From positions 62,001 through 126,000 of the forward strand of contig NZ_JARGPK010000042.1 in assembly GCF_029212575.1 (NCBI RefSeq): a DNA stretch of 64,000 nucleotides, written 5' to 3'. This document shows, piece by piece, positions 26,647-35,329 of the stretch (its first letter is position 1; every line of letters begins with the position of its first letter). The notes beneath the pieces are model-generated. The model was given only the letters and a program-made list of their open reading frames with translations, made no database searches and had not been told where the DNA came from. The translations under genes and the position numbers were made by a program. The stretch is from Antarcticimicrobium sp. (GTDB taxonomy: Bacteria; Pseudomonadota; Alphaproteobacteria; Rhodobacterales; Rhodobacteraceae).

Positions 26647-28041
26647 ATGGCAACCGATTACATCGTCAAGGACATTGCGCTCGCCGATTTCGGCCGCAAG
26701 GAGCTGGACATCGCGGAAACCGAGATGCCGGGTCTGATGGCCCTGCGCGAGGAGTACGGCGCCGCGCAGCCGCTGAAGGGCGCGCGGATCGCGGGATCGT
26801 TGCACATGACGATCCAGACCGCCGTCCTGATCGAAACCCTGGTGGCACTTGGCGCCGATGTCCGCTGGGCGTCGTGCAACATCTTCTCGACCCAGGACCA
26901 TGCCGCCGCCGCCATCGCCGCCAGCGGCGTTCCGGTGTTCGCCGTCAAGGGCGAGACGCTGGAGGAATACTGGGACTACGCCGACCGTATCTTCGACTTT
27001 GCCGAGGGTGGCGCCAACATGATCCTCGACGATGGCGGTGACGCCACGCTTTACATCCTGATGGGCGCGCGGGTGGAAGAGGGCGAGACCGACCTGATCG
27101 CGACCCCGACCAGCGAGGAAGAGGTCGCGCTGTTCGCCCAGATCCGCAAGCGGATGGAGAAGAGCCCCGGTTGGTTCGTCAAGCAGCGCCACCTGATCCA
27201 GGGCGTGTCGGAAGAGACCACGACCGGGGTGCATCGCCTGTATCATATGATGGAGAAAGGGCACCTGCCGTTCCCCGCCATCAACGTCAACGACAGCGTC
27301 ACCAAGTCGAAGTTCGACAACAAGTATGGCTGCAAGGAATCGCTGGTCGACGGCATTCGCCGCGCCACCGACACCATGATGGCCGGCAAGGTCGCAGTGG
27401 TCTGCGGTTATGGCGATGTCGGCAAGGGCTCGGCCGCCTCGCTGCGCGGTGCCGGCGCGCGGGTCAAGGTCACCGAAGTCGATCCGATCTGCGCCCTGCA
27501 GGCGGCGATGGACGGCTTTGAGGTCGTGCTGCTTGAAGATGAGGTCGCGTCGGCCGACATCTTCGTCACCACCACCGGCAACAAGGACATCATCCGCATC
27601 GAGCATATGCGCGCGATGAAGGACATGGCGATCGTCGGCAACATTGGCCATTTCGACAACGAGATCCAGATTGCCGGGCTGAAGAACCACAAATGGACCA
27701 ACATCAAGGACCAGGTGGACATGATCGAGATGCCCTCGGGCAACCGGATCATCCTGCTCAGCGAGGGGCGTCTTTTGAACCTCGGCAATGCCACCGGGCA
27801 CCCCAGCTTCGTGATGTCGGCCAGCTTCACCAACCAGGTTCTGGCGCAGATCGAGCTCTTTACCCGCGGCGATCAGTACAAGAACGAGGTCTACATCCTG
27901 CCCAAGCATCTGGATGAAAAGGTCGCCCGCCTCCATCTGGCCAAGATCGGCGTGAAACTGACCCAGCTGAGCGCGGAACAGGCCGAATATATCGGGGTGC
28001 CGCCGGAGGGCCCGTTCAAGCCCGAGCATTACCGCTACTGA
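26647..28041 (+). CDS. ahcY: S-adenosylhomocysteinase
   Basis: Hydrolyses S-adenosylhomocysteine to adenosine and homocysteine, relieving product inhibition of methyltransferases. The protein of 464 residues has the normal length for the bacterial form with an extended insert. Motifs are [16 protein letters not shown] (about 51-66), the NAD-binding glycine loop [13 protein letters not shown] (about 252-264), [15 protein letters not shown] with the catalytic lysine and aspartate, and the C-terminal KPEHYRY. The ATG at 26647 is preceded by AGGGA; an ATG nine bases upstream is an alternative. The 158-base divergent spacer shows no recognisable SAH-riboswitch core. Confidence 0.97.
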   Translation: MATDYIVKDIALADFGRKELDIAETEMPGLMALREEYGAAQPLKGARIAGSLHMTIQTAVLIETLVALGADVRWASCNIFSTQDHAAAAIAASGVPVFAVKGETLEEYWDYADRIFDFAEGGANMILDDGGDATLYILMGARVEEGETDLIATPTSEEEVALFAQIRKRMEKSPGWFVKQRHLIQGVSEETTTGVHRLYHMMEKGHLPFPAINVNDSVTKSKFDNKYGCKESLVDGIRRATDTMMAGKVAVVCGYGDVGKGSAASLRGAGARVKVTEVDPICALQAAMDGFEVVLLEDEVASADIFVTTTGNKDIIRIEHMRAMKDMAIVGNIGHFDNEIQIAGLKNHKWTNIKDQVDMIEMPSGNRIILLSEGRLLNLGNATGHPSFVMSASFTNQVLAQIELFTRGDQYKNEVYILPKHLDEKVARLHLAKIGVKLTQLSAEQAEYIGVPPEGPFKPEHYRY

Positions 28042-28068
28042 TCTGCCGGCAGACGAGAGCGATTTCGA

Positions 28069-28097
28069 CGCCGCGCGGCCCCGGCTGCGCGGCGTTT
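28069..28097 (+). terminator. Hairpin downstream of ahcY, probable terminator
   Basis: A perfect 8-bp GC stem (28069-28076 with 28087-28094) with a 10-base loop, followed by only three Ts, 28 bases after the ahcY stop. It is stem-strong but T-poor. Confidence 0.5.
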
Positions 28098-28241
28098 CCC
28101 GTTGCGGGGACCGACGGGGAAGAAAGCCGGAAAAATCCCTTTGTGCCGCCCGGAAACGCCGGTAACCTCCCCTGAACGGCCCCAGGACATCTTGGCGCCG
28201 ATACAATGGTTAAAAAGACCGGACACGATGGGAGAAAACTG

Positions 28242-28583
28242 ATGGGTAAGCGCGATGACCTGATTGCCAAATACGCGGAAGATCTTGAGAAGAAATGCGG
28301 CATGACGCCCGATATGGACCTGTTGACCAAGGTCACCATCGGCTGCGGCCCGTCGATCTACAACGCCGATGCCTCGACCGTGGCCGGCAGCCAGCCCAGC
28401 GAGCTGGAGACCGTCAAGGAAAATTTCCTGATGAAAAAGCTGGGCCTGCCGGACGGGCCGGAGCTGATGGGCGCCATCGACAAGGCGATCGAAACCTACG
28501 GCAAGTCCGAGCGCAACAAGTACCGCGCCGTGATCTACTACATGCTGACCAAGCATTTCGGCAAGGAGTCGGTCTACGGCTGA
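28242..28583 (+). CDS. DUF2853 family protein
   Basis: Small soluble protein of unknown function, 113 residues. It begins MGKRDDLIAKYAEDL; the ATG at 28242 has GGAG seven bases away, so the longer in-frame start at 28206 was rejected. The sequence is helix-rich and highly charged. LLTKVTIGCGPSIYNADASTV lies in the middle, and YRAVIYYMLTKHFGKESVYG at the C-terminus is characteristic of DUF2853. It is a single gene between the ahcY terminator and the convergent EVE gene. Confidence 0.85.
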   Translation: MGKRDDLIAKYAEDLEKKCGMTPDMDLLTKVTIGCGPSIYNADASTVAGSQPSELETVKENFLMKKLGLPDGPELMGAIDKAIETYGKSERNKYRAVIYYMLTKHFGKESVYG

Positions 28584-28600
28584 GGCCCGCTGACGAATAG

Positions 28601-28625
28601 GCACCGCGTGCGTTCGACGCGGTGC
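28601..28625. terminator. Inverted repeat between two convergent genes, possible terminator
   Basis: GCACCGCGT at 28601-28609 pairs perfectly with 28617-28625 across a seven-base loop. It sits between the DUF2853 stop and the EVE-protein stop. Neither side has a T run, so if it terminates it is a weak or Rho-assisted site. Confidence 0.4.
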
Positions 28626-28639
28626 TGCCGGTCATGATG

Positions 28640-29059
28640 TCAGGGCGCGACACCGCCAAGCCCGCAGATCACGGCCCATTCGGCCCCGGTCACAGGCTGC
28701 ACCGACAGGCGCGAGTTTTTCACCAGCACCATGTCCTGCAGGCGCGGATCGGACTTGATCCGATCCAGCGTCACCGGGGTTTCCACCGGGCGCAACGCCT
28801 TGATGTTCACGCATTCCCAGCGGGGATCGTCGGTGGTGCTGTCCGGATGCGCCTCGGCGCAGACCTCGACCAGCCCGACGATCGCGCGCTCCTTTTGCGA
28901 GTGGTAGAAGAAGCCCCTGTCGCCCAGCTTCATCTCGCGCATGAAATTGCGCGCCTGGTAATTGCGCACGCCGTCCCATTCCTCGCCCACCTCACCCTTG
29001 GCCATCTGGTCGTTCCAGCCCCAGGTCGAGGGTTCCGATTTGAACAGCCAATAGGCCAT
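28640..29059 (-). CDS. EVE-domain protein (thymocyte nuclear protein 1-like)
   Basis: PUA-like EVE domain, 139 residues, a fold that reads modified bases in DNA or RNA; target unknown. The start MAYWLFKSEPSTW, then WDGVRNYQARNFMREM, GFFYHSQKERAIVGLVEV and SLxVQPVTGAEW-like ending are typical of the family. The ATG at 29059 overlaps the yciI-like stop as ATGA, so seven extra in-frame codons upstream were rejected. It is the last gene of tsaD-gpsA-yciI-EVE. Confidence 0.9.
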   Translation of the reverse strand: MAYWLFKSEPSTWGWNDQMAKGEVGEEWDGVRNYQARNFMREMKLGDRGFFYHSQKERAIVGLVEVCAEAHPDSTTDDPRWECVNIKALRPVETPVTLDRIKSDPRLQDMVLVKNSRLSVQPVTGAEWAVICGLGGVAP

Positions 29060-29328
29060 CAGCCGATCACCTTTTTCCATTCGATCAGCTCGACCTTATC
29101 GAAGAGGCCGGCCTTGGCATAGGGATCGTTCGCGGCCCAACCCTCGGCCGCCGTCCTGTCGGCCACGTCCAGGATCACCAGCGATCCGGCCATCTCTCCG
29201 GCCTCGATCAGCGGCCCGGCCTGGGCGACGACGCCTGTCTCCTCGATATAGGCCAGGTGGGCGGTGCGGTTGTCCTTGCGGATCTGCAGGGCGCCGGGTT
29301 TGTCGCGGGCAATCAGGGCGATCAGCAT
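29059..29328 (-). CDS. YciI family protein
   Basis: Small dimeric ferredoxin-like-fold protein, 89 residues, of unknown function. The family signatures are LIALIARDKPGALQIRK, HLAYIE, GPLIEAGEMAGSLVILDVAD and the conserved aspartate-proline of AANDPYAKAGLFDKVELIEW. AGGAGG precedes the ATG at 29328. It lies one base after gpsA and overlaps the EVE gene, so it is translationally coupled in this operon. Confidence 0.9.
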   Translation of the reverse strand: MLIALIARDKPGALQIRKDNRTAHLAYIEETGVVAQAGPLIEAGEMAGSLVILDVADRTAAEGWAANDPYAKAGLFDKVELIEWKKVIG

Positions 29329-29329
29329 G

Positions 29330-30292
29330 TCATTCCTCCTTGAGGGGTCGGGTCAAAAGCGCGGTCATCGCCGCGTCGAGGGTGAATTTTCCGTCCAGCA
29401 AGCCGACCACGCAAGTGGTGATCGGCATGTCGAGGCGCATGTCGCCCGTCTTGGCGGCCACCGCCCGGGCCGTCGCGGCCCCCTCGACGGTGACGTCGGA
29501 GTCAAAGGTCTCGCCCCGGCCGATCGCAAGGCCGAGCCGGAAGTTGCGGGAGCCCTCCGAGGTGCAGGTGAGCGCCAGGTCGCCAAAGCCCGAGAGACCG
29601 GCCAGCGTCTCGGCACGCGCCCCCATCGCCAGCGCCATGCGCTGCATCTCGGCATAGCCCCGTGTCATCAGCGCCGCGCGCGCGCTGTCGCCGAGCCCCG
29701 CGCCGATCACCGCGCCACAGGCGATGGCGATCACGTTCTTGAGCGCGCCGCCCAGTTCGGCCCCGATGGTGTCGCTGCTGCGGTAGAGCCGCAGATTGGC
29801 GGTACTCAGACCCTGTTGCAGGGCTTTTGCCAGTCTATCGTCGGCACAGGCCAGTGTCAGCGCGGTCGGCAACCCGGCGGCGATGTCATCGGCAAAGCTC
29901 GGCCCGGTCAGCAGCGCCGGGCGCGCATTCGGCAGGCATTCGGCAATCACTGCGACCGGCCCCAACCCGCTGCTCAACTCGATCCCCTTGCAGCAGGCGA
30001 CAAGGGTTTTTCCGGCCAGCGCATCGGACTGCGTGACCAGCAGGTCCCGCAGTTTCTGCATCGGAACCGCCAGCAACAGGGTCTGGTTTTCAGCTGCGAC
30101 GCGGATGTCATCGGTGACCGTCAGCGCCTCGGGGAGGTTGTGGCCGGGCAGCCGTGCGGCGTTCTCCCGGGTCGTCTGCATGGCGCGCGCATGATCCCGT
30201 GACCGCGCCCAGAGGCAGACAGGGCCCTTTCCGGTCAGCGAGATCGCCAGAGCGGTGCCGAAGGCACCCGCGCCGATCACCGAAAGGCTCAT
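29330..30292 (-). CDS. gpsA: Glycerol-3-phosphate dehydrogenase [NAD(P)+]
   Basis: Reduces dihydroxyacetone phosphate to sn-glycerol-3-phosphate for phospholipid synthesis. The protein of 320 residues has the N-terminal dinucleotide loop [12 protein letters not shown] (about 5-16), CKGIE (about 107), [15 protein letters not shown] (about 137-151), the catalytic lysine in [18 protein letters not shown] (about 185-202) and the substrate loop [20 protein letters not shown] (about 246-265). The ATG overlaps the tsaD stop (ATGA). Confidence 0.96.
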   Translation of the reverse strand: MSLSVIGAGAFGTALAISLTGKGPVCLWARSRDHARAMQTTRENAARLPGHNLPEALTVTDDIRVAAENQTLLLAVPMQKLRDLLVTQSDALAGKTLVACCKGIELSSGLGPVAVIAECLPNARPALLTGPSFADDIAAGLPTALTLACADDRLAKALQQGLSTANLRLYRSSDTIGAELGGALKNVIAIACGAVIGAGLGDSARAALMTRGYAEMQRMALAMGARAETLAGLSGFGDLALTCTSEGSRNFRLGLAIGRGETFDSDVTVEGAATARAVAAKTGDMRLDMPITTCVVGLLDGKFTLDAAMTALLTRPLKEE

Positions 30293-31383
30293 GCCTTGGC
30301 CCCCTTCTTGCCGCCGCCGATCAGCGACGGGCTGGTCCGGTCCAGCGGCCAGCGTGGGCGCGCGGCGAGGCTCAGATCGTCGCGGGCACCTGCGCGGAAC
30401 CGTTCGATCCCGGCATAGGCGATCATCGCCGCATTATCGGTGCAAAGGCGCAGCGGCGGCGCGGTAAAGGTCACGCCGGTCTCGGCGCAAACCGTCTCTA
30501 ACCCGGAACGAATGGCCGAATTCGCCGCGACGCCCCCGGCCACCGCCAAGAGCGGCGCCTGCGGCTTATCCTCAAGATAGAGGCGCAAGGCGCGCCGGGT
30601 CTTTCCGGCCAGCACATCGACAATCGCCTGCTGGAACCCGGCGCAGAGATCGGCCCGGTCGGTGCGCGTCAACCCGCCCTTTTCCGTCACGATCTGATCG
30701 CGGGTGCGCATCAGCGCGGTCTTCAGCCCGGAAAACGACAGGTTGCAATCGTCCCGATCCAGCAGCGGCCGGGGAAAGCGGAACCGTTTCGGATCGCCCG
30801 CCTTCGCCTCGACCTCGACCGAGGGCCCGCCCGGCTGCGCCAGGCCCAGCAGGCGCGCGGCCTTGTCGAACGCCTCGCCCGGGGCATCGTCGATGGTGCC
30901 GCCGAGCCGGGTGAAATCCTCCGATCCTCGCGCCACCAGGTATTGGCAATGTCCGCCGGAGACCAGCAGCATGAGATAGGGAAACGCCGCCCCGTCGGTC
31001 AGCCGGGGGGTCAGCGCATGGCCGGCCAGGTGGTTCACCCCGATCAGCGGCAATCCTGTCGCCGCCGCGAGCCCCTTGGCGCACATCACCCCCGACAGCA
31101 CCCCGCCGATCAGCCCGGGCCCGGCGGTGACGGCCACCGCATCCAGATCGGTGAACCCGACGCCGGCGCGCGCCATCGCCTCGGCGACGCAGATGTCGAT
31201 CTTTTCCGCATGGGCCCGCGCCGCCAGTTCGGGCACCACGCCGCCAAAGGCGCTGTGCAATTCGGTCTGACCGTAGACGATGGAGGACAGGATCTCGGCT
31301 GCGCCCCTGCCCTGGCGCACCACCGCCGCTGCGGTGTCATCGCAGCTGCTTTCCAGCCCGAGTATCGTGAGTGTCTGTGCCAT
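30289..31383 (-). CDS. tsaD: tRNA N6-adenosine threonylcarbamoyltransferase TsaD
   Basis: Transfers the threonylcarbamoyl group to A37 of ANN-decoding tRNAs. The protein of 364 residues has the ASKHA-fold start [16 protein letters not shown] (about 6-21) and the iron-binding histidines in [10 protein letters not shown] (about 48-57; variant HxxxH). Further motifs are [35 protein letters not shown] (about 136-147) and [12 protein letters not shown]. The start at 31383 (MAQTLTIL) was chosen; an upstream extension of 32 codons has no homology. It is divergent from hemD and cotranscribed with gpsA. Confidence 0.96.
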   Translation of the reverse strand: MAQTLTILGLESSCDDTAAAVVRQGRGAAEILSSIVYGQTELHSAFGGVVPELAARAHAEKIDICVAEAMARAGVGFTDLDAVAVTAGPGLIGGVLSGVMCAKGLAAATGLPLIGVNHLAGHALTPRLTDGAAFPYLMLLVSGGHCQYLVARGSEDFTRLGGTIDDAPGEAFDKAARLLGLAQPGGPSVEVEAKAGDPKRFRFPRPLLDRDDCNLSFSGLKTALMRTRDQIVTEKGGLTRTDRADLCAGFQQAIVDVLAGKTRRALRLYLEDKPQAPLLAVAGGVAANSAIRSGLETVCAETGVTFTAPPLRLCTDNAAMIAYAGIERFRAGARDDLSLAARPRWPLDRTSPSLIGGGKKGAKA

Positions 31384-31457
31384 GCTGCCCGGCCGTTGCC
31401 ACCAATGCCCATCGCAGGTAACACTCCGGACCTTGGCAAACAATCCCGGGGGGCCGG

Positions 31458-32165
31458 ATGCTGACGCTGCTGATGACACGCCCGCGCGCCGCGTCCGAGC
31501 GGTTCGTCGCCCGGCTTGACCCGGCCGTCCGGACCCGGTTGCGGGTGGTCCATTCGCCGCTGCTGGAGATTGAATTGTCGCCCGGTGCCGGTTCAGCGCA
31601 AGGCGCGCAAGGGGTGATCTTCACCTCGGCCAACGGGGTTGATGCGGCGCTGGCGGCAGAGCTTCGCCCCAGCGGGCCCGCCTATTGCGTGGGCGCGGCC
31701 ACGGCCTCGGCAGCGCGCCGCGCCGGATGGTCCGTGAATCTCACTTGCGACACCGCCGATGCGCTGGTCGAAGCCCTGTCAGAGCGCCGCCCGCCCGCCC
31801 CGTTGCTGCACTTGCGCGGCCGGCACACCCGCGGCGCCATCGCCGAACGTCTGGGCGCGGCGGGAATCGAAATCCGGGCGCAGGAGATCTATGATCAGCG
31901 GCTGGTTGCGCCCGGCGATGCGGCGCGCGCGGCGCTCGACGGGCCCGAACCGGTGATCGCGCCACTGTTCTCGCCAAGGACGGCGCGACAATTTGCCGAT
32001 ACCTGCGCGGGGGCGGCGCCGCTTTATCTTGCCGCGATCAGCCGGGCCGCAGCGGAACCCGTTGAAAACATGGTGTATCGTGCCTTGATCCTGGCCAAGC
32101 GGCCGGATGCCGCAGCGATGGCGGAGGCGGTCGAAACCCTTGTCAGCCAGGCCGCGCCGGGTTGA
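31458..32165 (+). CDS. hemD: Uroporphyrinogen-III synthase
   Basis: Closes and inverts ring D of hydroxymethylbilane. This poorly conserved enzyme is recognised by the start [15 protein letters not shown] (about 3-17), the HSPLLEIEL segment (about 32-40), [12 protein letters not shown] (about 56-67), [32 protein letters not shown] and [15 protein letters not shown] near the end. The protein is 235 residues. The mitofilin-like gene follows on the same strand, a conserved hemD neighbourhood in Rhodobacterales. Confidence 0.85.
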   Translation: MLTLLMTRPRAASERFVARLDPAVRTRLRVVHSPLLEIELSPGAGSAQGAQGVIFTSANGVDAALAAELRPSGPAYCVGAATASAARRAGWSVNLTCDTADALVEALSERRPPAPLLHLRGRHTRGAIAERLGAAGIEIRAQEIYDQRLVAPGDAARAALDGPEPVIAPLFSPRTARQFADTCAGAAPLYLAAISRAAAEPVENMVYRALILAKRPDAAAMAEAVETLVSQAAPG

Positions 32166-32239
32166 GACCCCCCAAGCCCCGCAGTAGTGTGGCGCGAGTT
32201 CTTTGGGCTAATCATTTGAGAATCGGAGGGGATTTCAGG

Positions 32240-33538
32240 GTGGCCGACAAGACCGATCCGAAACCCGATACGGACGTTGCAACCAATCCTGAGGCCGAGG
32301 CTGGTCCCGGACAGCGGGAACAACCGGCAGACCCGACCGCGGTTGAATCCGCGACGGGTGGATCCGGAAATGCGCCGGCCGAGGCGGTGATTGACACGCC
32401 GACCGAGGCGGCGGAGGCACCTTCCGAAGCCGAAGCCGAAGCCGAAGCCGAAGCCGAAGCCGAAGCCGAAGCCGAAGCCGAAGCCGAAGCCGAAGCCGTG
32501 GAGCCCGCGCCGCAGACCGTCGAGCGGGTGATCGAGAAACGCGGCGGTTTCTTCCCGGCGCTGATCGGCGGGGTCCTGGCGGCGGCGCTGGGATTTGTCG
32601 CGGGTCGCACCGAGATCCTCGACCCGGTTCTGCCCGCAGCGCTGAAATCCGGCACCTCCGGCGCGGCGATCACCGCGCTGCAATCGGACGTATCCGCGAC
32701 ATCCGATGCGCTGGAGGCGCTGCAGGGCAGGGTCTCCGGCCTCGACATCCCCGATCTGGCACCAGTTTCCGAGCGGCTCGACGGGCTTTCGGGCAAGGTC
32801 GCCGGAAACGGGGAGGCGCTTGAGGGGCAGGGCGCGAAGATCGCCGGCCTCTCGGAGAAATTTGCCGCGCTGGATACCCGCCTGACCGAGCTTGAAAAAC
32901 GCCCGCTGACCGATGGCGCCGCGCCGGAGGCTGTTGCCGCCTATGAGCGTGAGCTTGCGGCGATGCAAGAGGCGCTGGCCGCCCAGCGGGACGAGGTCGA
33001 AAAGATGGTCGCCGAGGCCCGCGAAACCGAGGCCCGGGCCTCGGAGGCCGCGCAGCTTGCCGCCAACCGTGCTGCCGTGGCGCGGCTGCGCGGCGCGCTG
33101 GACAGCGGCGCGCCCTTTGGCGGTATCCTCGACGAGCTGCGCGCCGGCGGCATCGCCCTGCCCGATGCGCTGACCGCTGCCGCCGACGGTGTGGTGACCG
33201 TGGCCGCGCTGCGCGACACCTTTCCTCCGGCGGCGCGCGAGGCCCTGGCTGCAGCCCGGGCCGGCACAGTCGAGACCGACCGCAGCCTGGGCAGTTTTCT
33301 GCGCCGCCAGCTTGGCGCGCGCTCGGTCGCGCCGCGCGAGGGGGACGACCCCGACGCGATCCTGTCCCGGGCCGAGGCGGCGCTGATCCAGGGCCGGCTG
33401 CAGCAGGCGCTGGACGAGATTGCCGCGCTGCCCGAGCCCGCCCGGGCCGCTTTGACCGACTGGACCGCGCTGGCGCGCCTGCGCCTCTCCGCGCTCGGCG
33501 CCGCCGAGACGCTGGCGCAAAGCCTGAACTCCAACTGA
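32240..33538 (+). CDS. Mitofilin-like (COG4223) inner-membrane protein with an acidic EA repeat
   Basis: Bacterial relative of the cristae organiser mitofilin/Mic60; in alphaproteobacteria the family bends the inner membrane. The protein is 432 residues from a GTG at 32240 with GGAGG 10 bases upstream. It has an acidic disordered N-terminus including twelve Glu-Ala repeats (about residues 63-86), a single membrane helix (about 105-125, FFPALIGGVLAAALGFVAG), a long coiled coil (about 150-290), and a C-terminal mitofilin-like helical domain (about 290-430) ending LRLSALGAAETLAQSLNSN. Immediately downstream is the HemY-like gene. Confidence 0.83.
   Translation: MADKTDPKPDTDVATNPEAEAGPGQREQPADPTAVESATGGSGNAPAEAVIDTPTEAAEAPSEAEAEAEAEAEAEAEAEAEAEAEAVEPAPQTVERVIEKRGGFFPALIGGVLAAALGFVAGRTEILDPVLPAALKSGTSGAAITALQSDVSATSDALEALQGRVSGLDIPDLAPVSERLDGLSGKVAGNGEALEGQGAKIAGLSEKFAALDTRLTELEKRPLTDGAAPEAVAAYERELAAMQEALAAQRDEVEKMVAEARETEARASEAAQLAANRAAVARLRGALDSGAPFGGILDELRAGGIALPDALTAAADGVVTVAALRDTFPPAAREALAAARAGTVETDRSLGSFLRRQLGARSVAPREGDDPDAILSRAEAALIQGRLQQALDEIAALPEPARAALTDWTALARLRLSALGAAETLAQSLNSN
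32426..32497. repeat. Twelve-copy GAAGCC hexanucleotide tandem repeat
   Basis: An uninterrupted run of twelve perfect 6-bp units encodes (Glu-Ala)12 in the mitofilin-like protein. Copy-number change keeps the reading frame, so it is a length-variation rather than on/off switch. On the opposite strand it creates a meaningless Gly-Phe run. Confidence 0.97.
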
Positions 33539-33548
33539 GGGGCCTGCG

Positions 33549-35063
33549 ATGCTGTGGTCACTTCTGAAAATCCTGATCTTCGTTGCCATCATCGCCGCCC
33601 TGGCCTTTGGGGCCGGGATGCTGCTGGAAATGCGCGGGGGTCTGCAGATCACTGCGGCGGGCACCGAATACACACTGGGGCCGCTGCAATCAGTGATCGC
33701 GCTGGTGGCGCTGGTGGTGCTGCTCTGGCTGCTGCTCAAGCTGGCCTCTCTGCTGCTGGCAACCTGGCGTTTCATGAACGGCGACGAGACCGCGCTGTCG
33801 CGTTTCTTCGACAAGGGACGGGAGCGGCGCGGCTACAAGGCGCTGGCCGATGGCATGATGGCGCTGGCCTCGGGCGAGGGGCGGCTGGCCATGGCCAAGG
33901 CGGCGCGCGCGGCGAAATACCTGGAAAAGCCGGAGCTGACCGACCTGCTCACGGCGCAGGCCGCCGAGATGGCCGGTGACACGAAGAAAGCCGCCGAAAC
34001 CTACAAGAAGCTGGTCGCGAACGAGGCCACCCGTTTCGTCGGCGTGCGCGGGATCATGAAGCAGAAGCTGGCCGAGGGCGATCGCGACACCGCCCGCAAG
34101 CTGGCCGAAAGGGCGCTGGCGCTGCGGCCGCGCCATGAGGAGACGCAGGACGTTCTGCTGGATCTGCAGGCGCGGGCGCAGGACTGGGCCGGGGCGCGCG
34201 GCACCCTTTCCGCCAAACTCAAATCGGGGAGTTTGCCCCGCGATGTGTACAAAAGGCGCGACGCGGTGCTGGCGCTGTCCGAGGCGCGCGAGGTGATGGA
34301 CGAGGAGATGCCGATCGAGGCCCGCGAACGCGCCATCGAGGCCAACCGCCTGTCGCCCGATCTGGTGCCTGCCGCGGCGCTTGCCGCCCGCGCCCATATC
34401 GCCCAGGGCAAGCCGCGCCTGGCGGTGCGGGTGCTGAAAAAGGCATGGGAGGCGCAGCCGCATCCCGACCTCGCCGCCGCCTTTGCCGCCATCGCCCCGG
34501 AGGAGACCCCGGCGGAACGGCTCAAGCGGTTCCAGACGCTGACCCGGATCAACCCGCAGGATCCGGAAACTCGGCTGCTGCTGGCCGAGCTGAACATCGT
34601 TGCCGAGGATTTCCCCGAGGCGCGCCGGGCGCTGGGCGATCTGGCCGAAAAGGCCGCCGATGCCCGTCCGCTGACGCTGATGGCGGCGATCGAGCGGGGC
34701 GAGGGGGCGCCGGACAAGGTGGTGCAGGGCTGGCTGGCCCGGGCGCTGAGTGCGCCGCGCGGGCCGCAATGGGTCTGCGACAACTGCAACCACATCCACG
34801 CCGAATGGGCGCCCTTCTGCGAATTTTGCCACAGCTTCGACACCCTGAGCTGGACCACGCCGAAAATGCCAGAGCTGTCCAGCGCGATGGGCGGGGCGAT
34901 GCTGCCGCTGATCGCCGGACGGCTGGAGGATCGGCGCGAGGCGCCCGAGGATACCCCGAAGGCAGAAGAGGCAGAGGCGCCGGAACAGGCGGAACCCGAT
35001 CTGCCGGAGGCCGAACTGCTGGAGGCCGAACTGCTGGAGGAGGCCGAACGCGGGGTGAAATAA
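33549..35063 (+). CDS. HemY-like TPR membrane protein with C-terminal zinc ribbon
   Basis: Member of the HemY N-terminal/TPR family (not a protoporphyrinogen oxidase); role unknown, perhaps an inner-membrane assembly platform. The protein of 504 residues has two membrane helices (about 4-26 and 47-70), then TPR-like helical repeats (about 95-390, for example ALADGMMALASGEGRLAMAK). A rubredoxin-like zinc ribbon, CDNCNHIHAEWAPFCEFC (about 413-430), follows; it resembles the metal-binding tail of LapB. The last 50 residues are acidic (PEQAEPDLPEAELLEAELLEE). GAGGGG precedes the ATG 10 bases after the mitofilin-like gene, so they form a unit. Confidence 0.8.
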   Translation: MLWSLLKILIFVAIIAALAFGAGMLLEMRGGLQITAAGTEYTLGPLQSVIALVALVVLLWLLLKLASLLLATWRFMNGDETALSRFFDKGRERRGYKALADGMMALASGEGRLAMAKAARAAKYLEKPELTDLLTAQAAEMAGDTKKAAETYKKLVANEATRFVGVRGIMKQKLAEGDRDTARKLAERALALRPRHEETQDVLLDLQARAQDWAGARGTLSAKLKSGSLPRDVYKRRDAVLALSEAREVMDEEMPIEARERAIEANRLSPDLVPAAALAARAHIAQGKPRLAVRVLKKAWEAQPHPDLAAAFAAIAPEETPAERLKRFQTLTRINPQDPETRLLLAELNIVAEDFPEARRALGDLAEKAADARPLTLMAAIERGEGAPDKVVQGWLARALSAPRGPQWVCDNCNHIHAEWAPFCEFCHSFDTLSWTTPKMPELSSAMGGAMLPLIAGRLEDRREAPEDTPKAEEAEAPEQAEPDLPEAELLEAELLEEAERGVK

Positions 35064-35109
35064 CCCTTTCCTGCCCCGCGCGGTGGTGCTAAGAGCGCCC
35101 CGCACCAGG

Positions 35110-35185
35110 GCCGCTGTAGCTCAGCTGGTAGAGCACGTCATTCGTAATGATGGGGTCGGGGGTTCGAGTCCCTTCAGCGGCACCA
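35110..35185 (+). tRNA. tRNA-Thr (anticodon CGU)
   Basis: A complete 76-base cloverleaf with encoded CCA. The acceptor stem is GCCGCTG with CAGCGGC (7 bp), the D-arm GCTC/GAGC, the anticodon stem CGTCA/TGATG around loop TTCGTAA (anticodon CGT in DNA, reading ACG). The T-arm GGGGG/CCCTT around TTCGAGT includes two G-T pairs. It lies between the HemY-like gene and the molybdenum/tungsten region. Confidence 0.95.
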
Positions 35186-35329
35186 CCTCTTTCAAACAGA
35201 GATGCCAGCGAACCAGTGGTTGGTGGTCAGGGTCGCTTTCCCACCCGTCCCTTGGCCCGCCGTGATATTGGTTGTTGTATCGTTGCCATCGGACCGGCAG
35301 GTGAGAATTCGCCGCCCGACCGTTCGCCG

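Noticed and set aside
32024-33814. Long minus-strand frame with a Gly-Phe repeat
   Set aside because: It is the antisense reading of the GAAGCC repeat and of two well-supported plus-strand genes; no homology or ribosome-binding site.
35186-35329. Attachment-site remnant after the tRNA
   Set aside because: No repeat of the tRNA 3' end and no integrase fragment were found by eye in the window.
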